Assembly (NCBI RefSeq): GCF_000215105.1
Contig: NC_015588.1
Coordinates: forward strand, 806,001-870,000
DNA length: 64,000 nt
Source: Isoptericola variabilis 225
GTDB lineage: Bacteria > Actinomycetota > Actinomycetes > Actinomycetales > Cellulomonadaceae
Direction: 5' to 3'
Each line of letters begins with the position of its first letter. Within the stretch, counting starts at the first letter, position 1. This document shows, piece after piece, positions 1 through 9,513 of this stretch. Both the position numbers and the translations under genes were made by a program. A model generated the notes under the pieces. The model had not been told where the DNA came from. It did not search any database and saw nothing but the letters and a program-made list of their open reading frames with translations.

Positions 1-2
1 GG

Positions 3-296
3 CGAGTCGCGCCGGCCCGCGACCGCGCGCACCGAGACGGTCGGCGGGCGGCTGGGCCGGCCGGAACGGCGGGGGCGCCGTCGTCGGGCACGGCGACGTT
101 CGGCTCGGCGACGCCGCGGCGGGCGGCGGACGTCCCGAGCCTCGAGGTGGGCGACAAGGTCACGCACGACGCCTACGGGCTCGGCACCGTCGTCGGGCTC
201 GAGGGCACGGGTCCCAACACGGTGGCCCGGATCGACTTCGGCTCCGACGGCACGAAGCGGCTGCTGCTGCGGTACTCGCCGGTCGTCAAGCTCTGA
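3..296 (+). CDS. pcrA: C-terminal end of PcrA/UvrD DNA helicase (5' partial)
   Basis: The open frame enters from the left edge and stops with TGA at 294-296. The last residues, including GDKVTHDAYGLGTVVGLEG and RIDFGSDGTKRLLLRYSP, match the small beta-barrel (Tudor-like) tail of actinobacterial PcrA/UvrD superfamily 1 helicases, preceded by the usual low-complexity Ala/Pro/Arg linker. The motor domains lie outside the window. The tail is thought to contact RNA polymerase in this family. The assignment rests on this tail alone. Confidence 0.85.
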   Translation, partial: RVAPARDRAHRDGRRAAGPAGTAGAPSSGTATFGSATPRRAADVPSLEVGDKVTHDAYGLGTVVGLEGTGPNTVARIDFGSDGTKRLLLRYSPVVKL

Positions 297-359
297 CGGG
301 CCGCTCTTTCACCCGGTCCCCGGGCGCACGGACAGGCCCCCGGGGCACCATGCTGGAGC

Positions 360-1835
360 ATGGCCACCGCCGAGGCGCAGCGTCGTCGCATCCGAGCCGC
401 TCTCGTGCACGCGCGGTCCACGGTCGAGGACGCCTGGTCCGGGTACCGGGCCCTCGGCGGCCGGGCCGACCGCGCGGCGGTGCGCGCCTTCCTCGACGGC
501 TCCGCCGAGCTGCCCGCGCACGAGCGCGACCGCCTGGCGCTCGCGGTCGAGCGCCTCGTCGGCAGGGCACCCGCGCGCGAGCGCACCCGCGCCCGGCACG
601 GCGCGGACGACCTGCCCGACGGCCCGCTCGCGGCGCTGGTCGAGCTGCTCGTCGGCACGCACCTCGTCCCGCCCGAGGCGATCGGCGACGCCGTCCGGGA
701 GACCGCCTCCCGCCTGGGCGTGGAGGCGCTGGCCTACGTGGCCGACTACCAGTTCCGCGTGCTCGTGCCCGTGCCGGCGACGGGGGGCGACGGGGGAGAC
801 GCGGGTGAGCCGGTGCAGATCGAGGGCACGGTCGCGGGCCGTGCGTTCCGGGCGCTGCGGACCGTCGAGGCGACGGTCGACGGGCGCCCGTGCCTCTGGG
901 TGCCGGTGATCGACGGCGTCGAGCGCATCGGCGTGCTGCGCGTCGTCGCGCTCGAGGGCACCGACCTCGACGACCCCGAGCTGCGCCGCACGTGCTGGTG
1001 GATCACCCACCTGCTCGGGCACCTCGTGACCGTCCTCGACGCGTACGGCGACGGGCTCGACGCGCTGCGGCGCCGCCGCCCGCGCACGACCGAGGCCGAG
1101 CTCGTGTGGAGCCTGCTGCCGCCGCTCACCGCCGGCACGGACGCGGTCGTCGTGGCGGGCCGCCTCGAGCCGGCGTACGAGGTGGGCGGCGACGTCTTCG
1201 ACTACGCGCTCGGGCCGACGTCGGCGTCGTTCGTCGTCCTCGACGCCACGGGTCACGACCTGGCGGCCGGGCTCGCCTCGGCGGCGGGTCTGGCGGCCTA
1301 CCGGAACGCGCGGCGCAACGGCAAGGGCCTGTTCGAGCAGGCCGAGTCGGTGCACCGCACGCTCGAGGCGCAGTTCGGCGGCTCGGTGTACGCGACGGCG
1401 GTCTTCGGCGAGCTCGACACGACGACCGGGCGCCTGCGCTACCTCGTGGCGGGGCACCCGAGCCCGCTCGTCATGCGCAGGGGACACGTCGTCAAGAAGC
1501 TCGCGAGCGGGCGCCGTCCGCTGCTCGGGCTCGAGATGCGCACGGGCGTCACGCTCGGCGAGGAGCACCTCGAGCCGGGCGACACGATCGTCCTGTACAC
1601 CGACGGCATCCCCGAGGCGCGCGACGCGGAGGGCAGGACCTTCGGGCTCCCGCGGCTCGTCGACGTGCTCGAGCGCGAGTCGGCGCAGGGCATCCCGCTT
1701 CCCGAGATCGTGGACCGGCTCGTGCGCGCGGTCATGCAGCACCAGGACGACGTGCTGCAGGACGACGCGACGCTCCTGCTCGTGCAGTGGACGACCGAGG
1801 GGCAGGCGCTGCTGGAGCCCGGCCGGGCGCGGTGA
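360..1835 (+). CDS. SpoIIE-type PP2C serine/threonine phosphatase with GAF-like N-terminal region
   Basis: This 491-residue soluble protein has a poorly conserved N-terminal half, where roughly residues 110-235 look like a GAF sensor. The C-terminal half (about 265-485) is a PP2C/SpoIIE phosphatase domain. Visible motifs are VGGDVFDY near residue 276, VVLDATGHDLAAGLAS, the AGHPSP loop, LYTDGIPEARD near 412 and the metal-binding QDDATLLL near the C-terminus. In this family the enzyme removes phosphate from anti-anti-sigma factors and so switches alternative sigma factors on. No anti-sigma or anti-anti-sigma gene lies nearby, so its partner is unknown. ATG at 360 has TGGAG a few bases upstream. 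It converges on the Clp_N/HTH pair with only a few bases between stop codons. Confidence 0.9.
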   Translation: MATAEAQRRRIRAALVHARSTVEDAWSGYRALGGRADRAAVRAFLDGSAELPAHERDRLALAVERLVGRAPARERTRARHGADDLPDGPLAALVELLVGTHLVPPEAIGDAVRETASRLGVEALAYVADYQFRVLVPVPATGGDGGDAGEPVQIEGTVAGRAFRALRTVEATVDGRPCLWVPVIDGVERIGVLRVVALEGTDLDDPELRRTCWWITHLLGHLVTVLDAYGDGLDALRRRRPRTTEAELVWSLLPPLTAGTDAVVVAGRLEPAYEVGGDVFDYALGPTSASFVVLDATGHDLAAGLASAAGLAAYRNARRNGKGLFEQAESVHRTLEAQFGGSVYATAVFGELDTTTGRLRYLVAGHPSPLVMRRGHVVKKLASGRRPLLGLEMRTGVTLGEEHLEPGDTIVLYTDGIPEARDAEGRTFGLPRLVDVLERESAQGIPLPEIVDRLVRAVMQHQDDVLQDDATLLLVQWTTEGQALLEPGRAR

Positions 1836-1839
1836 GGCG

Positions 1840-2236
1840 TCAGGCCGCGCGGCGGTGCCGCTCGACGGCGGTGCGCAGCGCGGGGACGTCCGTGCCGGCG
1901 TCGTGCAGCGCGGGCTCGAGGACCCGGCCCGCCGGGCACTCGGCGCGCAGCATGCCGAGCAGCACGTGCGCGCCCTCGATGTGACGGTCGCCGAGGCGGA
2001 CCGCCTCGCGCAGCGACAGCTCGAGCGCCTTCTTCGCGTCCGCGGTGAAGGGCCAGCGGTGCCGGCGGCGCCTGCGGCGACGGTGCGGACCGCGGTCCAG
2101 GGCACCGGGGCCGAAGGTCGCCTCTGCCCGCGCGCGCACGGCCTCGACGTCGACGCCGACCGAGCGGAGCTGGTCGGCGACGACGACCGCGCCCTGCACC
2201 GCCGACCGCGCGGTCCTCGGTGAACCTCTCGAACAT
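1840..2236 (-). pseudogene. Clp_N-domain protein with an apparent frameshift near its start
   Basis: The frame ending at 1840 encodes VQGAVVVADQL...FTADAKKALELSLREA...RHIEGAHVLLGMLR, typical of small actinobacterial proteins carrying a Clp N-terminal (ClpC-like) repeat. Its only in-frame start would be the poor GTG at 2199. A perfect start, AGGAGG-TAGCC-ATG, lies at 2236 in another frame and encodes MFERFTEDRAV, the canonical N-terminus of this family. Joining the frames near 2200-2204 by removing one base gives MFERFTED followed directly by AVQGAVVVADQL. I therefore read it as one gene of about 130 codons with a single-base insertion, or a sequencing error there. It lies 3 bases downstream of the HTH gene. 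The role of these pairs is unknown; ClpC adaptor or regulator functions are guesses. Confidence 0.65.
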
Positions 2237-2238
2237 GG

Positions 2239-2442
2239 CTACCTCCTGCCGTGCTTCTTGTTGACCGCCTGCTTGGTGACGCCGAGCTCGTCGGCGATCT
2301 GCTGCCACGACCACCCGAGCTCGCGGGCCCGGGCGACCTGGAGCGCCTCGAGCCGGTCCGCGAGCTCGCGCAGCGACCGGACGGCACGCAGTCCCTGGGC
2401 GGGGTCGTCCCCGGCGGCGTCGACGAGCGTCTGCTGGATCAT
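2239..2442 (-). CDS. Small helix-turn-helix protein paired with Clp_N protein
   Basis: A 67-residue protein whose C-terminal half, GWSWQQIADELGVTKQAVNKKH (given here in parts: GWSWQQIADELG then VTKQAVNKKH), is a sigma-70 region 4-like helix-turn-helix. The N-terminal half forms a helix with many Arg and Leu. It is the first gene of a two-gene unit with the Clp_N protein, whose ribosome site sits in the last codons of this gene. The same small HTH plus Clp_N arrangement is common in actinobacteria. It probably binds DNA, perhaps its own promoter, which is shared with sucC. Start ATG at 2442. Confidence 0.8.
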   Translation of the reverse strand: MIQQTLVDAAGDDPAQGLRAVRSLRELADRLEALQVARARELGWSWQQIADELGVTKQAVNKKHGRR

Positions 2443-2503
2443 GATGTCAACCTAGGTTGACGCGCTGCGGATCGTCCACCCCGGTTGACGGCCGCTCTCT
2501 CCG

Positions 2504-2545
2504 TGTCAGAAGGCGGGTGGGCTCTGGCCCACCGGGCTTCTGACA
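2504..2545. repeat. Palindrome in the HTH/sucC divergent region
   Basis: The arms TGTCAGAAG and CTTCTGACA pair perfectly. An inner GGTGGGC/GCCCACC stem and a TCTG loop complete the hairpin. The TGTCAG...CTGACA ends recall the TTGTCAG palindromes at 35591, 48201 and 48263, but the core differs. Here it lies between two divergent starts rather than at gene ends, so it may be an operator or a 5' leader structure rather than a terminator. Confidence 0.6.
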
Positions 2546-2617
2546 GGGCCGTGTGGAATCTGTCACGTCGGGGGTGTAGACCCGGGGGTGGGGATAGGCC
2601 GCCTGGCGCGGCCGGTC

Positions 2618-2652
2618 TACCCTGGACCGGGATGTCTTGATGTCGAGACATC
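2618..2652 (+). promoter_or_regulatory. sucC promoter -10 (TACCCT) and overlapping palindromic operator
   Basis: TACCCT at 2618-2623 fits the actinobacterial -10 consensus TANNNT. Just downstream, where transcription should begin, GATGTCT (2631-2637) and AGACATC (2646-2652) form a perfect 7-bp inverted repeat. A second palindrome, GATGTC-GA-GACATC (2639-2652), lies inside it. Such a site at the start of transcription suggests a repressor controlling the TCA-cycle genes sucCD. The regulator is not identifiable from sequence. Confidence 0.5.
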
Positions 2653-2695
2653 GGTCATGCCGCACACGGCGCATCAGACGGAAGGACGCAGCAGG

Positions 2696-3862
2696 GTGGA
2701 CCTGTTCGAATACCAGGCGCGCGACATCTTCGAGAAGCACGGCGTGCCCGTGCTGGGCGGGGTCGTCGCGACGACGCCCGAGGAGGCCCGCGCGGGCGCC
2801 GAGAAGCTCGGCGGCGGCACCGTGGTCGTCAAGGCCCAGGTCAAGACCGGCGGCCGTGGCAAGGCCGGCGGCGTGAAGCTGGCCCACTCGCCCGAGGAGG
2901 CGGCCGAGAAGGCGCGCGAGATCCTCGGCATGGACATCAAGGGCCACACGGTCCACCGCGTGATGATCGCGCAGGGCGCCAAGATCGCCGAGGAGTACTA
3001 CTTCTCGGTGCTCCTGGACCGCGCGAACCGCTCCTACCTGGCGATGTGCTCGGTCGAGGGCGGCATGGAGATCGAGCAGCTCGCCGTCGAGCGCCCCGAG
3101 GCGCTCGCCAAGGTCCCGGTCGACCCGACCGTCGGCATCGACGCTGCCAAGGCCGCCGAGATCGTCGAGGCCGCGGGCTTCGCGGACGACCTCAAGGACG
3201 CCGTCGCCGACGTGATCCAGAAGCTGTGGACGGTCTACAAGGCCGAGGACGCCACGCTCGTCGAGGTCAACCCGCTGGTCAAGACGGAGGACGGCCAGAT
3301 CGTCGCCCTCGACGGCAAGGTCTCGCTCGACGATAACGCGTCGTTCCGCCACCCCGAGCACGAGGAGCTCGAGGACACGGCCGCGGCCGACCCGCTCGAG
3401 GCCAAGGCCAAGGAGAACGACCTCAACTACGTCAAGCTCGACGGCGAGGTCGGCATCATCGGCAACGGCGCGGGCCTCGTCATGAGCACGCTCGACGTCG
3501 TCGCGTACGCCGGCGAGAAGCACGGCGGCGTCAAGCCGGCGAACTTCCTGGACATCGGCGGCGGCGCCTCGGCGGCCGTCATGGCGGCCGGCCTCGACGT
3601 CATCCTGTCCGACCCCCAGGTCAAGAGCGTCTTCGTCAACGTCTTCGGCGGGATCACCGCCTGCGACGCCGTCGCGAACGGCATCGTGCAGGCCCTCGAG
3701 ATCCTGGGCGACAAGGAGAACAAGCCGCTCGTCGTGCGCCTCGACGGCAACAACGTCGAGGAGGGCCGCCGCATCCTCACCGAGGCGAACCACCCGCTCG
3801 TGACCCTGGCCGAGACCATGGACGGCGGGGCCGACAAGGCCGCCGAGCTGGCCAACGCCTGA
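2696..3862 (+). CDS. sucC: Succinyl-CoA synthetase beta subunit (ADP-forming)
   Basis: Together with SucD this enzyme converts succinyl-CoA to succinate and makes ATP or GTP in the TCA cycle. The 388 residues start [20 protein letters not shown], the family's N-terminus, so I choose GTG at 2696, preceded by GGAAGGA at 2680-2686. An upstream in-frame start would add about 36 residues not found in the family. An ATP-grasp domain fills the N-terminal half; the C-terminal ligase domain shows [12 protein letters not shown] and FLDIGGGA. The length is normal. It is followed after 37 bases by sucD, a single operon. Transcription probably starts near 2630. Confidence 0.97.
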   Translation: MDLFEYQARDIFEKHGVPVLGGVVATTPEEARAGAEKLGGGTVVVKAQVKTGGRGKAGGVKLAHSPEEAAEKAREILGMDIKGHTVHRVMIAQGAKIAEEYYFSVLLDRANRSYLAMCSVEGGMEIEQLAVERPEALAKVPVDPTVGIDAAKAAEIVEAAGFADDLKDAVADVIQKLWTVYKAEDATLVEVNPLVKTEDGQIVALDGKVSLDDNASFRHPEHEELEDTAAADPLEAKAKENDLNYVKLDGEVGIIGNGAGLVMSTLDVVAYAGEKHGGVKPANFLDIGGGASAAVMAAGLDVILSDPQVKSVFVNVFGGITACDAVANGIVQALEILGDKENKPLVVRLDGNNVEEGRRILTEANHPLVTLAETMDGGADKAAELANA

Positions 3863-3899
3863 GCCCGCCCGAGAGTTCGAGAGAGAAGCAGACACAGAC

Positions 3900-4781
<882 letters not shown>

Positions 4782-4797
4782 CGGTTCTCCCACACCG

Positions 4798-4873
4798 GCG
4801 CCGAGGTACCGGGTTCCCGGCGAGACACCGACCCTGCGTCGGTACCTCGCCGGGGAACCCGGTACCTCGGCGC
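4798..4873. terminator. Long palindrome after sucCD, probable bidirectional terminator
   Basis: A 27-nt left arm (4798-4824) and a 28-nt right arm (4846-4873) are complementary except for one extra C. Both contain GAGGTACCGGGTTCCC or its complement. A nested ACCGAC/GTCGGT stem fills the loop. No T-run follows, as is usual for terminators in this GC range. It separates sucCD from the PerM-like gene. Confidence 0.65.
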
Positions 4874-4935
4874 TCGTGCGTCCGCCCCGGCGTGGGCTCG
4901 ACGGGTCCCGGGCCTCGCCGGGTGACGATGGGCGC

Positions 4936-6171
4936 GTGAGCACCACCGGCACCACCCGCAGCACCCGCACCGTCGAGCCCGCCCCCTCCGGCCCGCGCGA
5001 CCCTCGTCGCGGGGAGCGCGCGACGGCCGTCACGTCGGGGGCCTGGGCCGCGGTGCAGGGCGTCGTCCTGTCGTTCGCCGTGGTGTGCCTGCTCTCGGTC
5101 GCCGCGGCGGTGGGCACCGGTGCCGACGCGGGCGACCTCGCCTCGGCCGCGGGCGTCGCGACCGGCCTCTGGCTGCTCGGGCACGGGGTGCCGCTCGCGG
5201 CCGGCGTCGGCACGGTCACGGTGGTCCCGCTCGGCATCGGGGCGCTCGCGCTGTTCACGGTCTACGTCGCCGCCAAGCGCTCGGCGCTGCCGACGCTCGC
5301 CGCCTGGGTCGGCGCGACCGGCCTCTACGCCGCCGTGACCACGGCCGCGGCCGTCCTCACCCGCGGCCCGGACGCCGACCCGGCCGTGCGCGCCGCACTC
5401 GGGCTCCTCGCGGGCGTCCTGGTCGGGGGAGCGGGAGCCGCGCTCGGGATCCTCGCCGCGCCGGACGGCCCGGCGCCCGCCCTCCCGGCACGGCTCGAGC
5501 CGCACGTCCCCGACGTCCTGCGCCTCGGCCTGCGCGCCGGCGGCGTGGGCGTGCTGGCCGTGCTCGCGGCGGGCGCGGCGCTCACGGCCGTTTGGGTGCT
5601 CGCGGGCCGCGCGACGTCGGACGACATCGTCGCCGGGCTCGAGCCCGGCTGGCTCGGCGGAGGCGTCCTGGCCGTCGCCCAGCTCGCCCTGCTGCCCAAC
5701 CTCGTGCTGTGGGCCGTCGCCTGGGTCGCCGGCCCGGGCTTCGCCGTCGGGCACGAGACGCAGTTCGCGGTGTCCGGCACGACGGCCGGGCCGCTGCCCG
5801 CGCTGCCGATCCTCGGGGCGCTGCCGGGACCCGACTGGTCGTCGCCGTACGCCGTCTGGCTCCCCGCCGTCGTCGTCGGCTGCGGGGCCCTCGCCGGCTG
5901 GTACGCGTGGCGCTCGCTCGAGCCGTCGCTCGTGCGGTGGGCCGACCTGGCCTGGGTCGCCGGTGGCGTCGTCGTCGCCCCCGGCGCCGGCGTCGGCCTG
6001 CTCGAGTGGTGGGCCGGGGGAGCGGTCGGGCCGGGGCGGCTCTCGGTCGTCGGCGCGGACCCGGTGCTCGTCGGCGCGACGGTCGCCGCCGAGGTGGGGG
6101 TCGGCGCCGCGCTCGTGCTGGCGGCCGCGCACCTGCGGACGACGCGAGCGGCCGGACCCGACGAGGCGTGA
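4936..6171 (+). CDS. DUF6350 (PerM-like) polytopic membrane protein
   Basis: A 411-residue, very hydrophobic protein with about nine or ten predicted membrane segments, rich in Ala, Gly, Val and Leu, after a Ser/Thr/Pro-rich cytoplasmic N-terminus of about 40 residues. Order and content match actinobacterial DUF6350 proteins (PerM in mycobacteria, a cell-division and persistence factor), which characteristically lie between sucCD and purN. Motifs such as LPNLVLWAVAWVAGPGF and a GPLPALPILGALP loop are typical. GTG at 4936 is chosen because the upstream extension is coded in atypical Arg/Pro-rich sequence. The function in this organism is inferred only from the family. Confidence 0.8.
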   Translation: MSTTGTTRSTRTVEPAPSGPRDPRRGERATAVTSGAWAAVQGVVLSFAVVCLLSVAAAVGTGADAGDLASAAGVATGLWLLGHGVPLAAGVGTVTVVPLGIGALALFTVYVAAKRSALPTLAAWVGATGLYAAVTTAAAVLTRGPDADPAVRAALGLLAGVLVGGAGAALGILAAPDGPAPALPARLEPHVPDVLRLGLRAGGVGVLAVLAAGAALTAVWVLAGRATSDDIVAGLEPGWLGGGVLAVAQLALLPNLVLWAVAWVAGPGFAVGHETQFAVSGTTAGPLPALPILGALPGPDWSSPYAVWLPAVVVGCGALAGWYAWRSLEPSLVRWADLAWVAGGVVVAPGAGVGLLEWWAGGAVGPGRLSVVGADPVLVGATVAAEVGVGAALVLAAAHLRTTRAAGPDEA

Positions 6172-6227
6172 CCCGACGAGGCGCGACCGACGAGGCGTGA
6201 CCCGACCGGCGCGACCCGGCCCGGCGC

Positions 6228-6243
6228 TAGGGTGGGGGCCGTG
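6228..6243 (+). promoter_or_regulatory. Leaderless promoter of purN
   Basis: TAGGGT at 6228-6233 is a good -10 element, and GTG at 6241 lies 7 bases downstream, where transcription should start. The mRNA is therefore probably leaderless and GTG 6241 the true start. Confidence 0.55.
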
Positions 6244-6885
6244 CAGACGCCCTCCGGTCACCCCGTCGAGTCCACCACGCAGGCCCGCCTGGTCGTCCTC
6301 GCCTCGGGCGGAGGGTCCAACCTCGCCGCGCTGCTCGCGGCGCACGACGACCCTGCCTACGGCGCGCGCGTGGTCGGCGTCGTCTCGGACAAGCCCGAAG
6401 CGGGCGCCCTGCGGCTCGCGCGCGACGCGGGGGTCGCGTCGGTCGTCGTGGCGCCCGCCGACTTCGAGGACCGGGCCGCGTGGAACGTCGGCATGGCCGA
6501 GGCGGTCGCGGTCTTCCGGCCGGACTACGTGGTGCTCGCGGGCTTCATGCGCATCCTCGCCCCGTCGTTCGTCGACCGGTTCGCCGGGCGGATCGTCAAC
6601 ACCCACCCGGCGCTGCTGCCCTCGTTCCCGGGCGCGCACGGCGTGCGCGACGCGCTCGCGTACGGCGTCAAGGTCACCGGGTGCACGGTGCACGTCGTCG
6701 ACACCGGCGTCGACACCGGACCGATCATCGCCCAGGCGGCCGTGCCGGTCGTCGACGGCGACGACGAGGCCTCGCTCCACGAGCGGATCAAGGTCGCCGA
6801 GCGTGCGCTGCTGGTCGAGACCGTGGGCCGCGTCGCGCGCGAGGGCCTGCGCGTCGACGGCCGCCGCGCGGTCGTCGGGCGCTAG
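6241..6885 (+). CDS. purN: Phosphoribosylglycinamide formyltransferase 1
   Basis: PurN transfers the formyl group of 10-formyl-tetrahydrofolate to GAR in purine synthesis. The 214 residues contain the family landmarks: LVVLASGGGSNLAALL near the N-terminus, ADFEDRAAWN, the catalytic NTHPALLPSFPGAHGV segment with its Asn and His, and VHVVDTGVDTGPII with the catalytic Asp. GTG 6232 would add three residues but lies inside the promoter. In many actinobacteria purN precedes purH directly; here a broken MFS gene has come between them. Confidence 0.96.
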   Translation: MQTPSGHPVESTTQARLVVLASGGGSNLAALLAAHDDPAYGARVVGVVSDKPEAGALRLARDAGVASVVVAPADFEDRAAWNVGMAEAVAVFRPDYVVLAGFMRILAPSFVDRFAGRIVNTHPALLPSFPGAHGVRDALAYGVKVTGCTVHVVDTGVDTGPIIAQAAVPVVDGDDEASLHERIKVAERALLVETVGRVAREGLRVDGRRAVVGR

Positions 6886-6912
6886 CCGGATCGGCGGGCA
6901 CCGGGCACGTGC

Positions 6913-7038
6913 TCAGGCTGGGTCGCGCGGACCGAACCCGATGAGGACCTGGTAGGGCTCGCGTGCCTCGTCGGGGGCGCGGCGCGCGGCGTCGAGCGCC
7001 CGGTCCGCCTAGCGCTCCTGGAGCGCGACGAGCTCGTC
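6913..7038 (-). pseudogene. Possible remnant of a reverse-strand coding region
   Basis: Read on the minus strand, this stretch gives ADELVALQER, a TAG, then ADRALDAARRAPDEA and REPYQVLIGFGPRDPA before a TGA at 6913-6915. The residues look protein-like, and one TGG-to-TAG change would join the parts. The longer minus-strand frame entering from 7851 is otherwise shadow-like. It could be the tail of a gene lost when the neighbouring MFS gene was truncated. It could equally be chance in GC-rich DNA. Confidence 0.25.
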
Positions 7039-7740
7039 GGCGAGGCGGTGTGCGCCTGGTTCGTGCGCGAGCCGCTCAACGGGGACGTCGCCGACGCGCG
7101 CGCCACGCGACCGCTCGCGGCCCTGCGTGCCGGGCTGGCCTACACGCTCTACCGGCCGCTGTTCCGCGCGTGCCTCGGGCTCTTCGTCGTGATCAACGTC
7201 GCCGTCAACGGCATGCTCGTGGCCGTCAACCTCGAGCTCGTGCGCACCGGTACGGACCCGCTGCACAGCGGTCTGCTCAACGCGGCGCTCGGCGCGTCGA
7301 TGCTCACCGGCGCGGTGCTCGCACCGGCGCTCGTGCGGCGGTTGCGCGTCGGCCCGATCGTGGTGGGCGCGCTCGCGCTCGTCGCGGCGGGCGCCGTCGC
7401 GATGACCGTGGTGGGCACCTACGCCGGCTACGTGGCGATCTTCGCCGCCATGGTGCTCCTCGTGCCGGCAGCGAACGCGGCGCTCGCGGGCTACGCCGCC
7501 GCCGTCACGCCCCCGCAGATGCAGGGCCGGTTCTCCTCCGTGATGAGCCTGTCCGGGCTGGCGGCAGGACCGCTCGCGCCGCTGGCCGGCAGCGGGCTGC
7601 TCGCCGCGGCGGGCGTCGGGGTCGCGCTCGGGGCGCTCGCCGGGCTCCTCGTCGTCACCGTCGTCGCGCTGACGTTCGTCCGGTCGCTGTGGAGGATCGG
7701 TCGGCCGGACACCTGGGCCGACGACGCGATCGACGCGTGA
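7009..7740 (+). pseudogene. 5'-truncated MFS transporter (C-terminal half)
   Basis: Only the second half of a major facilitator protein remains. LLERDELVGEAVCAWFVREPL resembles the end of segment 6 and the start of the central loop (quoted in parts: LLERDELVGE, AVCAWFVREPL), and about six hydrophobic segments follow, the usual count for the C-terminal bundle. MFS proteins have around 400 residues; at most about 240 are present. The frame could start at GTG 7048, giving 230 residues, but no ribosome site precedes it and half a transporter should not function. It sits between purN and purH, so the truncation probably came with an insertion or deletion in the old purN-purH junction. Confidence 0.6.
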
Positions 7741-7751
7741 CCTCCGGCGGG

Positions 7752-7757
7752 TAGACT
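7752..7757 (+). promoter_or_regulatory. purH promoter -10 element
   Basis: TAGACT matches TANNNT and lies about 7 bases before the first paired bases of the ZTP riboswitch, which fits a transcript starting with the aptamer. Confidence 0.55.
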
Positions 7758-7762
7758 GGCCC

Positions 7763-7847
7763 CGGCCGTGACTGGCGAGGGTGGACAACCACCGGGGAGC
7801 GGCCGACAGACCCACGATGCGCGCCGCCCGCCTGGGTGCCAGGGTCT
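7763..7847 (+). ncRNA. ZTP (pfl-motif) riboswitch of purH
   Basis: The leader carries the conserved pfl motif: CCGTGACTGGCG, then GGTGGA and ACCACC forming a helix, then GGGGAGCGGCC, and after a variable linker CCGCCTGGGTGCC, which holds the second conserved domain and pseudoknot. Known members sense ZMP/ZTP, which accumulate when 10-formyl-tetrahydrofolate is short, and turn on purine and folate genes. The aptamer ends about 30 bases before ATG 7878, so control may act on translation through the GAGGAG site at 7867-7872 or on termination. A second copy precedes glyA. Confidence 0.9.
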
Positions 7848-7877
7848 CCACGAAGGCCCATCACCCGAGGAGACCTC

Positions 7878-9512
7878 ATGTCCGGCGCCCCCTCCGCCCC
7901 CGACGTCCAGCTGTCCGACGACACGCAGCGCCCCGTGAAGCGGGCCCTGCTCAGCGTGTACGACAAGACCGGCCTGGTCGACCTGGCCACCGCGCTGCAC
8001 GCGGCCGGCGTCGAGCTCGTCTCGACCGGCTCGACCGCGGCCCGCATCGCCGAGGCGGGCGTGCCCGTGACCAAGGTCGAGGACCTCACCGGCTTCCCCG
8101 AGTGCCTCGAGGGTCGCGTCAAGACGCTGCACCCGCGCGTGCACGCCGGGATCCTGGCCGACACCCGCAAGCAGGACCACCTCGACCAGCTCGCCGAGCT
8201 CGAGATCGAGACGTTCGAGCTCGTCGTCGTCAACCTCTACCCGTTCGCCGCGACCGTGGCCTCCGGCGCGGCGCCCGACGCCGTCGTCGAGCAGATCGAC
8301 ATCGGCGGGCCGTCGATGGTCCGGGCCGCCGCGAAGAACCACCCGAGCGTCGCGGTCGTCGTGGACCCGGCGCGCTACGACGACGTCGTCGCGGCCGTCG
8401 AGGCCGGCGGCTTCACCTTCGCGCAGCGCAAGCGGCTCGCGGCCGCCGCGTTCGCGCACACCGCGCAGTACGACGTCGCGGTCGCGTCGTGGTTCGCGAG
8501 CGCCTACGCGCCCGACGACGCGGCGCGCGAGAGCGGCATGCCCGACGTCGCGGGCGCCACCTGGGAGCGCGCCGACGTCCTGCGCTACGGCGAGAACCCG
8601 CACCAGAAGGCGGCCCTGTACACGCGCACGGACAGCGCCTCCGGCGTCGCGAACGCGACCCAGCTGCACGGCAAGGCCATGAGCTACAACAACTACGTCG
8701 ACGCCGACGCGGCGTGGCGCGCCGCGCACGACTTCGACGAGCCGGCCGTCGCGATCATCAAGCACGCCAACCCGTGCGGCATCGCCGTCGGCGCCGACGT
8801 CGCCGAGGCGCACGCCAAGGCCCACGCGACCGACCCGGTCTCGGCGTTCGGTGGCGTCATCGCGGCGAACCGTGTCGTCACGCGCGCGGCGGCCGAGCAG
8901 ATCGCCCCGGTCTTCACCGAGGTGGTCGTGGCGCCGGGCTTCGAGCCCGAGGCGCTCGAGGTGCTCCAGGCCAAGAAGAACGTCCGCCTGCTCGTCGTCG
9001 AGGGCGCCCCGACCGCGCCCGTCGAGCTGCGGCCCGTCTCGGGCGGCCTGCTCATCCAGGAGGTCGACCGGTTCCAGGCCGAGGGCGACGACCCGGCGTC
9101 GTGGACGCTCGCGGCCGGCGAGCCCGCCGACGAGGCGACGCTCGCCGATCTCGCGTTCGCGTGGCGCGCGGTGCGCGCGGCGAAGTCGAACGCGATCCTG
9201 CTCGCGTCGGGCGGGGCCGCCGTCGGCATCGGCATGGGGCAGGTCAACCGCGTCGACTCCTGCCGTCTCGCGGTCGAGCGGGCCAACACGCTCGCCGAGG
9301 GCGAGTCCGGACCGGTCGAGCGCGCGCGCGGCGCCGTCGCGGCGTCCGACGCGTTCTTCCCGTTCGCCGACGGCCTGCAGGTGCTGCTCGACGCCGGGGT
9401 GCGCGCCGTCGTGCAGCCGGGCGGCTCGATCCGCGACGAGGAGGTCGTCGAGGCCGCGAAGGCCGCCGGCGTGACGATGTACCTCACCGGGGCGCGGCAC
9501 TTCGCCCACTGA
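7878..9512 (+). CDS. purH: Bifunctional AICAR formyltransferase/IMP cyclohydrolase
   Basis: PurH performs the last two steps of IMP synthesis, using 10-formyl-tetrahydrofolate. The 544 residues have the IMP cyclohydrolase (MGS-like) domain first ([41 protein letters not shown]) and the AICAR transformylase domain after about residue 200 ([26 protein letters not shown], and [14 protein letters not shown] near the end). It ends RHFAH, as in close relatives. ATG 7878 has GAGGAG upstream. Its leader is a ZTP riboswitch, and its 3' end runs straight into the 20-bp repeat array. Confidence 0.97.
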   Translation: MSGAPSAPDVQLSDDTQRPVKRALLSVYDKTGLVDLATALHAAGVELVSTGSTAARIAEAGVPVTKVEDLTGFPECLEGRVKTLHPRVHAGILADTRKQDHLDQLAELEIETFELVVVNLYPFAATVASGAAPDAVVEQIDIGGPSMVRAAAKNHPSVAVVVDPARYDDVVAAVEAGGFTFAQRKRLAAAAFAHTAQYDVAVASWFASAYAPDDAARESGMPDVAGATWERADVLRYGENPHQKAALYTRTDSASGVANATQLHGKAMSYNNYVDADAAWRAAHDFDEPAVAIIKHANPCGIAVGADVAEAHAKAHATDPVSAFGGVIAANRVVTRAAAEQIAPVFTEVVVAPGFEPEALEVLQAKKNVRLLVVEGAPTAPVELRPVSGGLLIQEVDRFQAEGDDPASWTLAAGEPADEATLADLAFAWRAVRAAKSNAILLASGGAAVGIGMGQVNRVDSCRLAVERANTLAEGESGPVERARGAVAASDAFFPFADGLQVLLDAGVRAVVQPGGSIRDEEVVEAAKAAGVTMYLTGARHFAH

Positions 9513-9513
9513 C

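Noticed and set aside
309-2387. Long minus-strand frame over the phosphatase gene
   Set aside because: No motif and low-complexity Arg/Ala composition, while the plus-strand phosphatase motifs are complete.
2588-2695. Upstream in-frame extension of sucC
   Set aside because: It would place the operator and promoter inside the gene and adds residues absent from the family; GTG 2696 has a good ribosome site.
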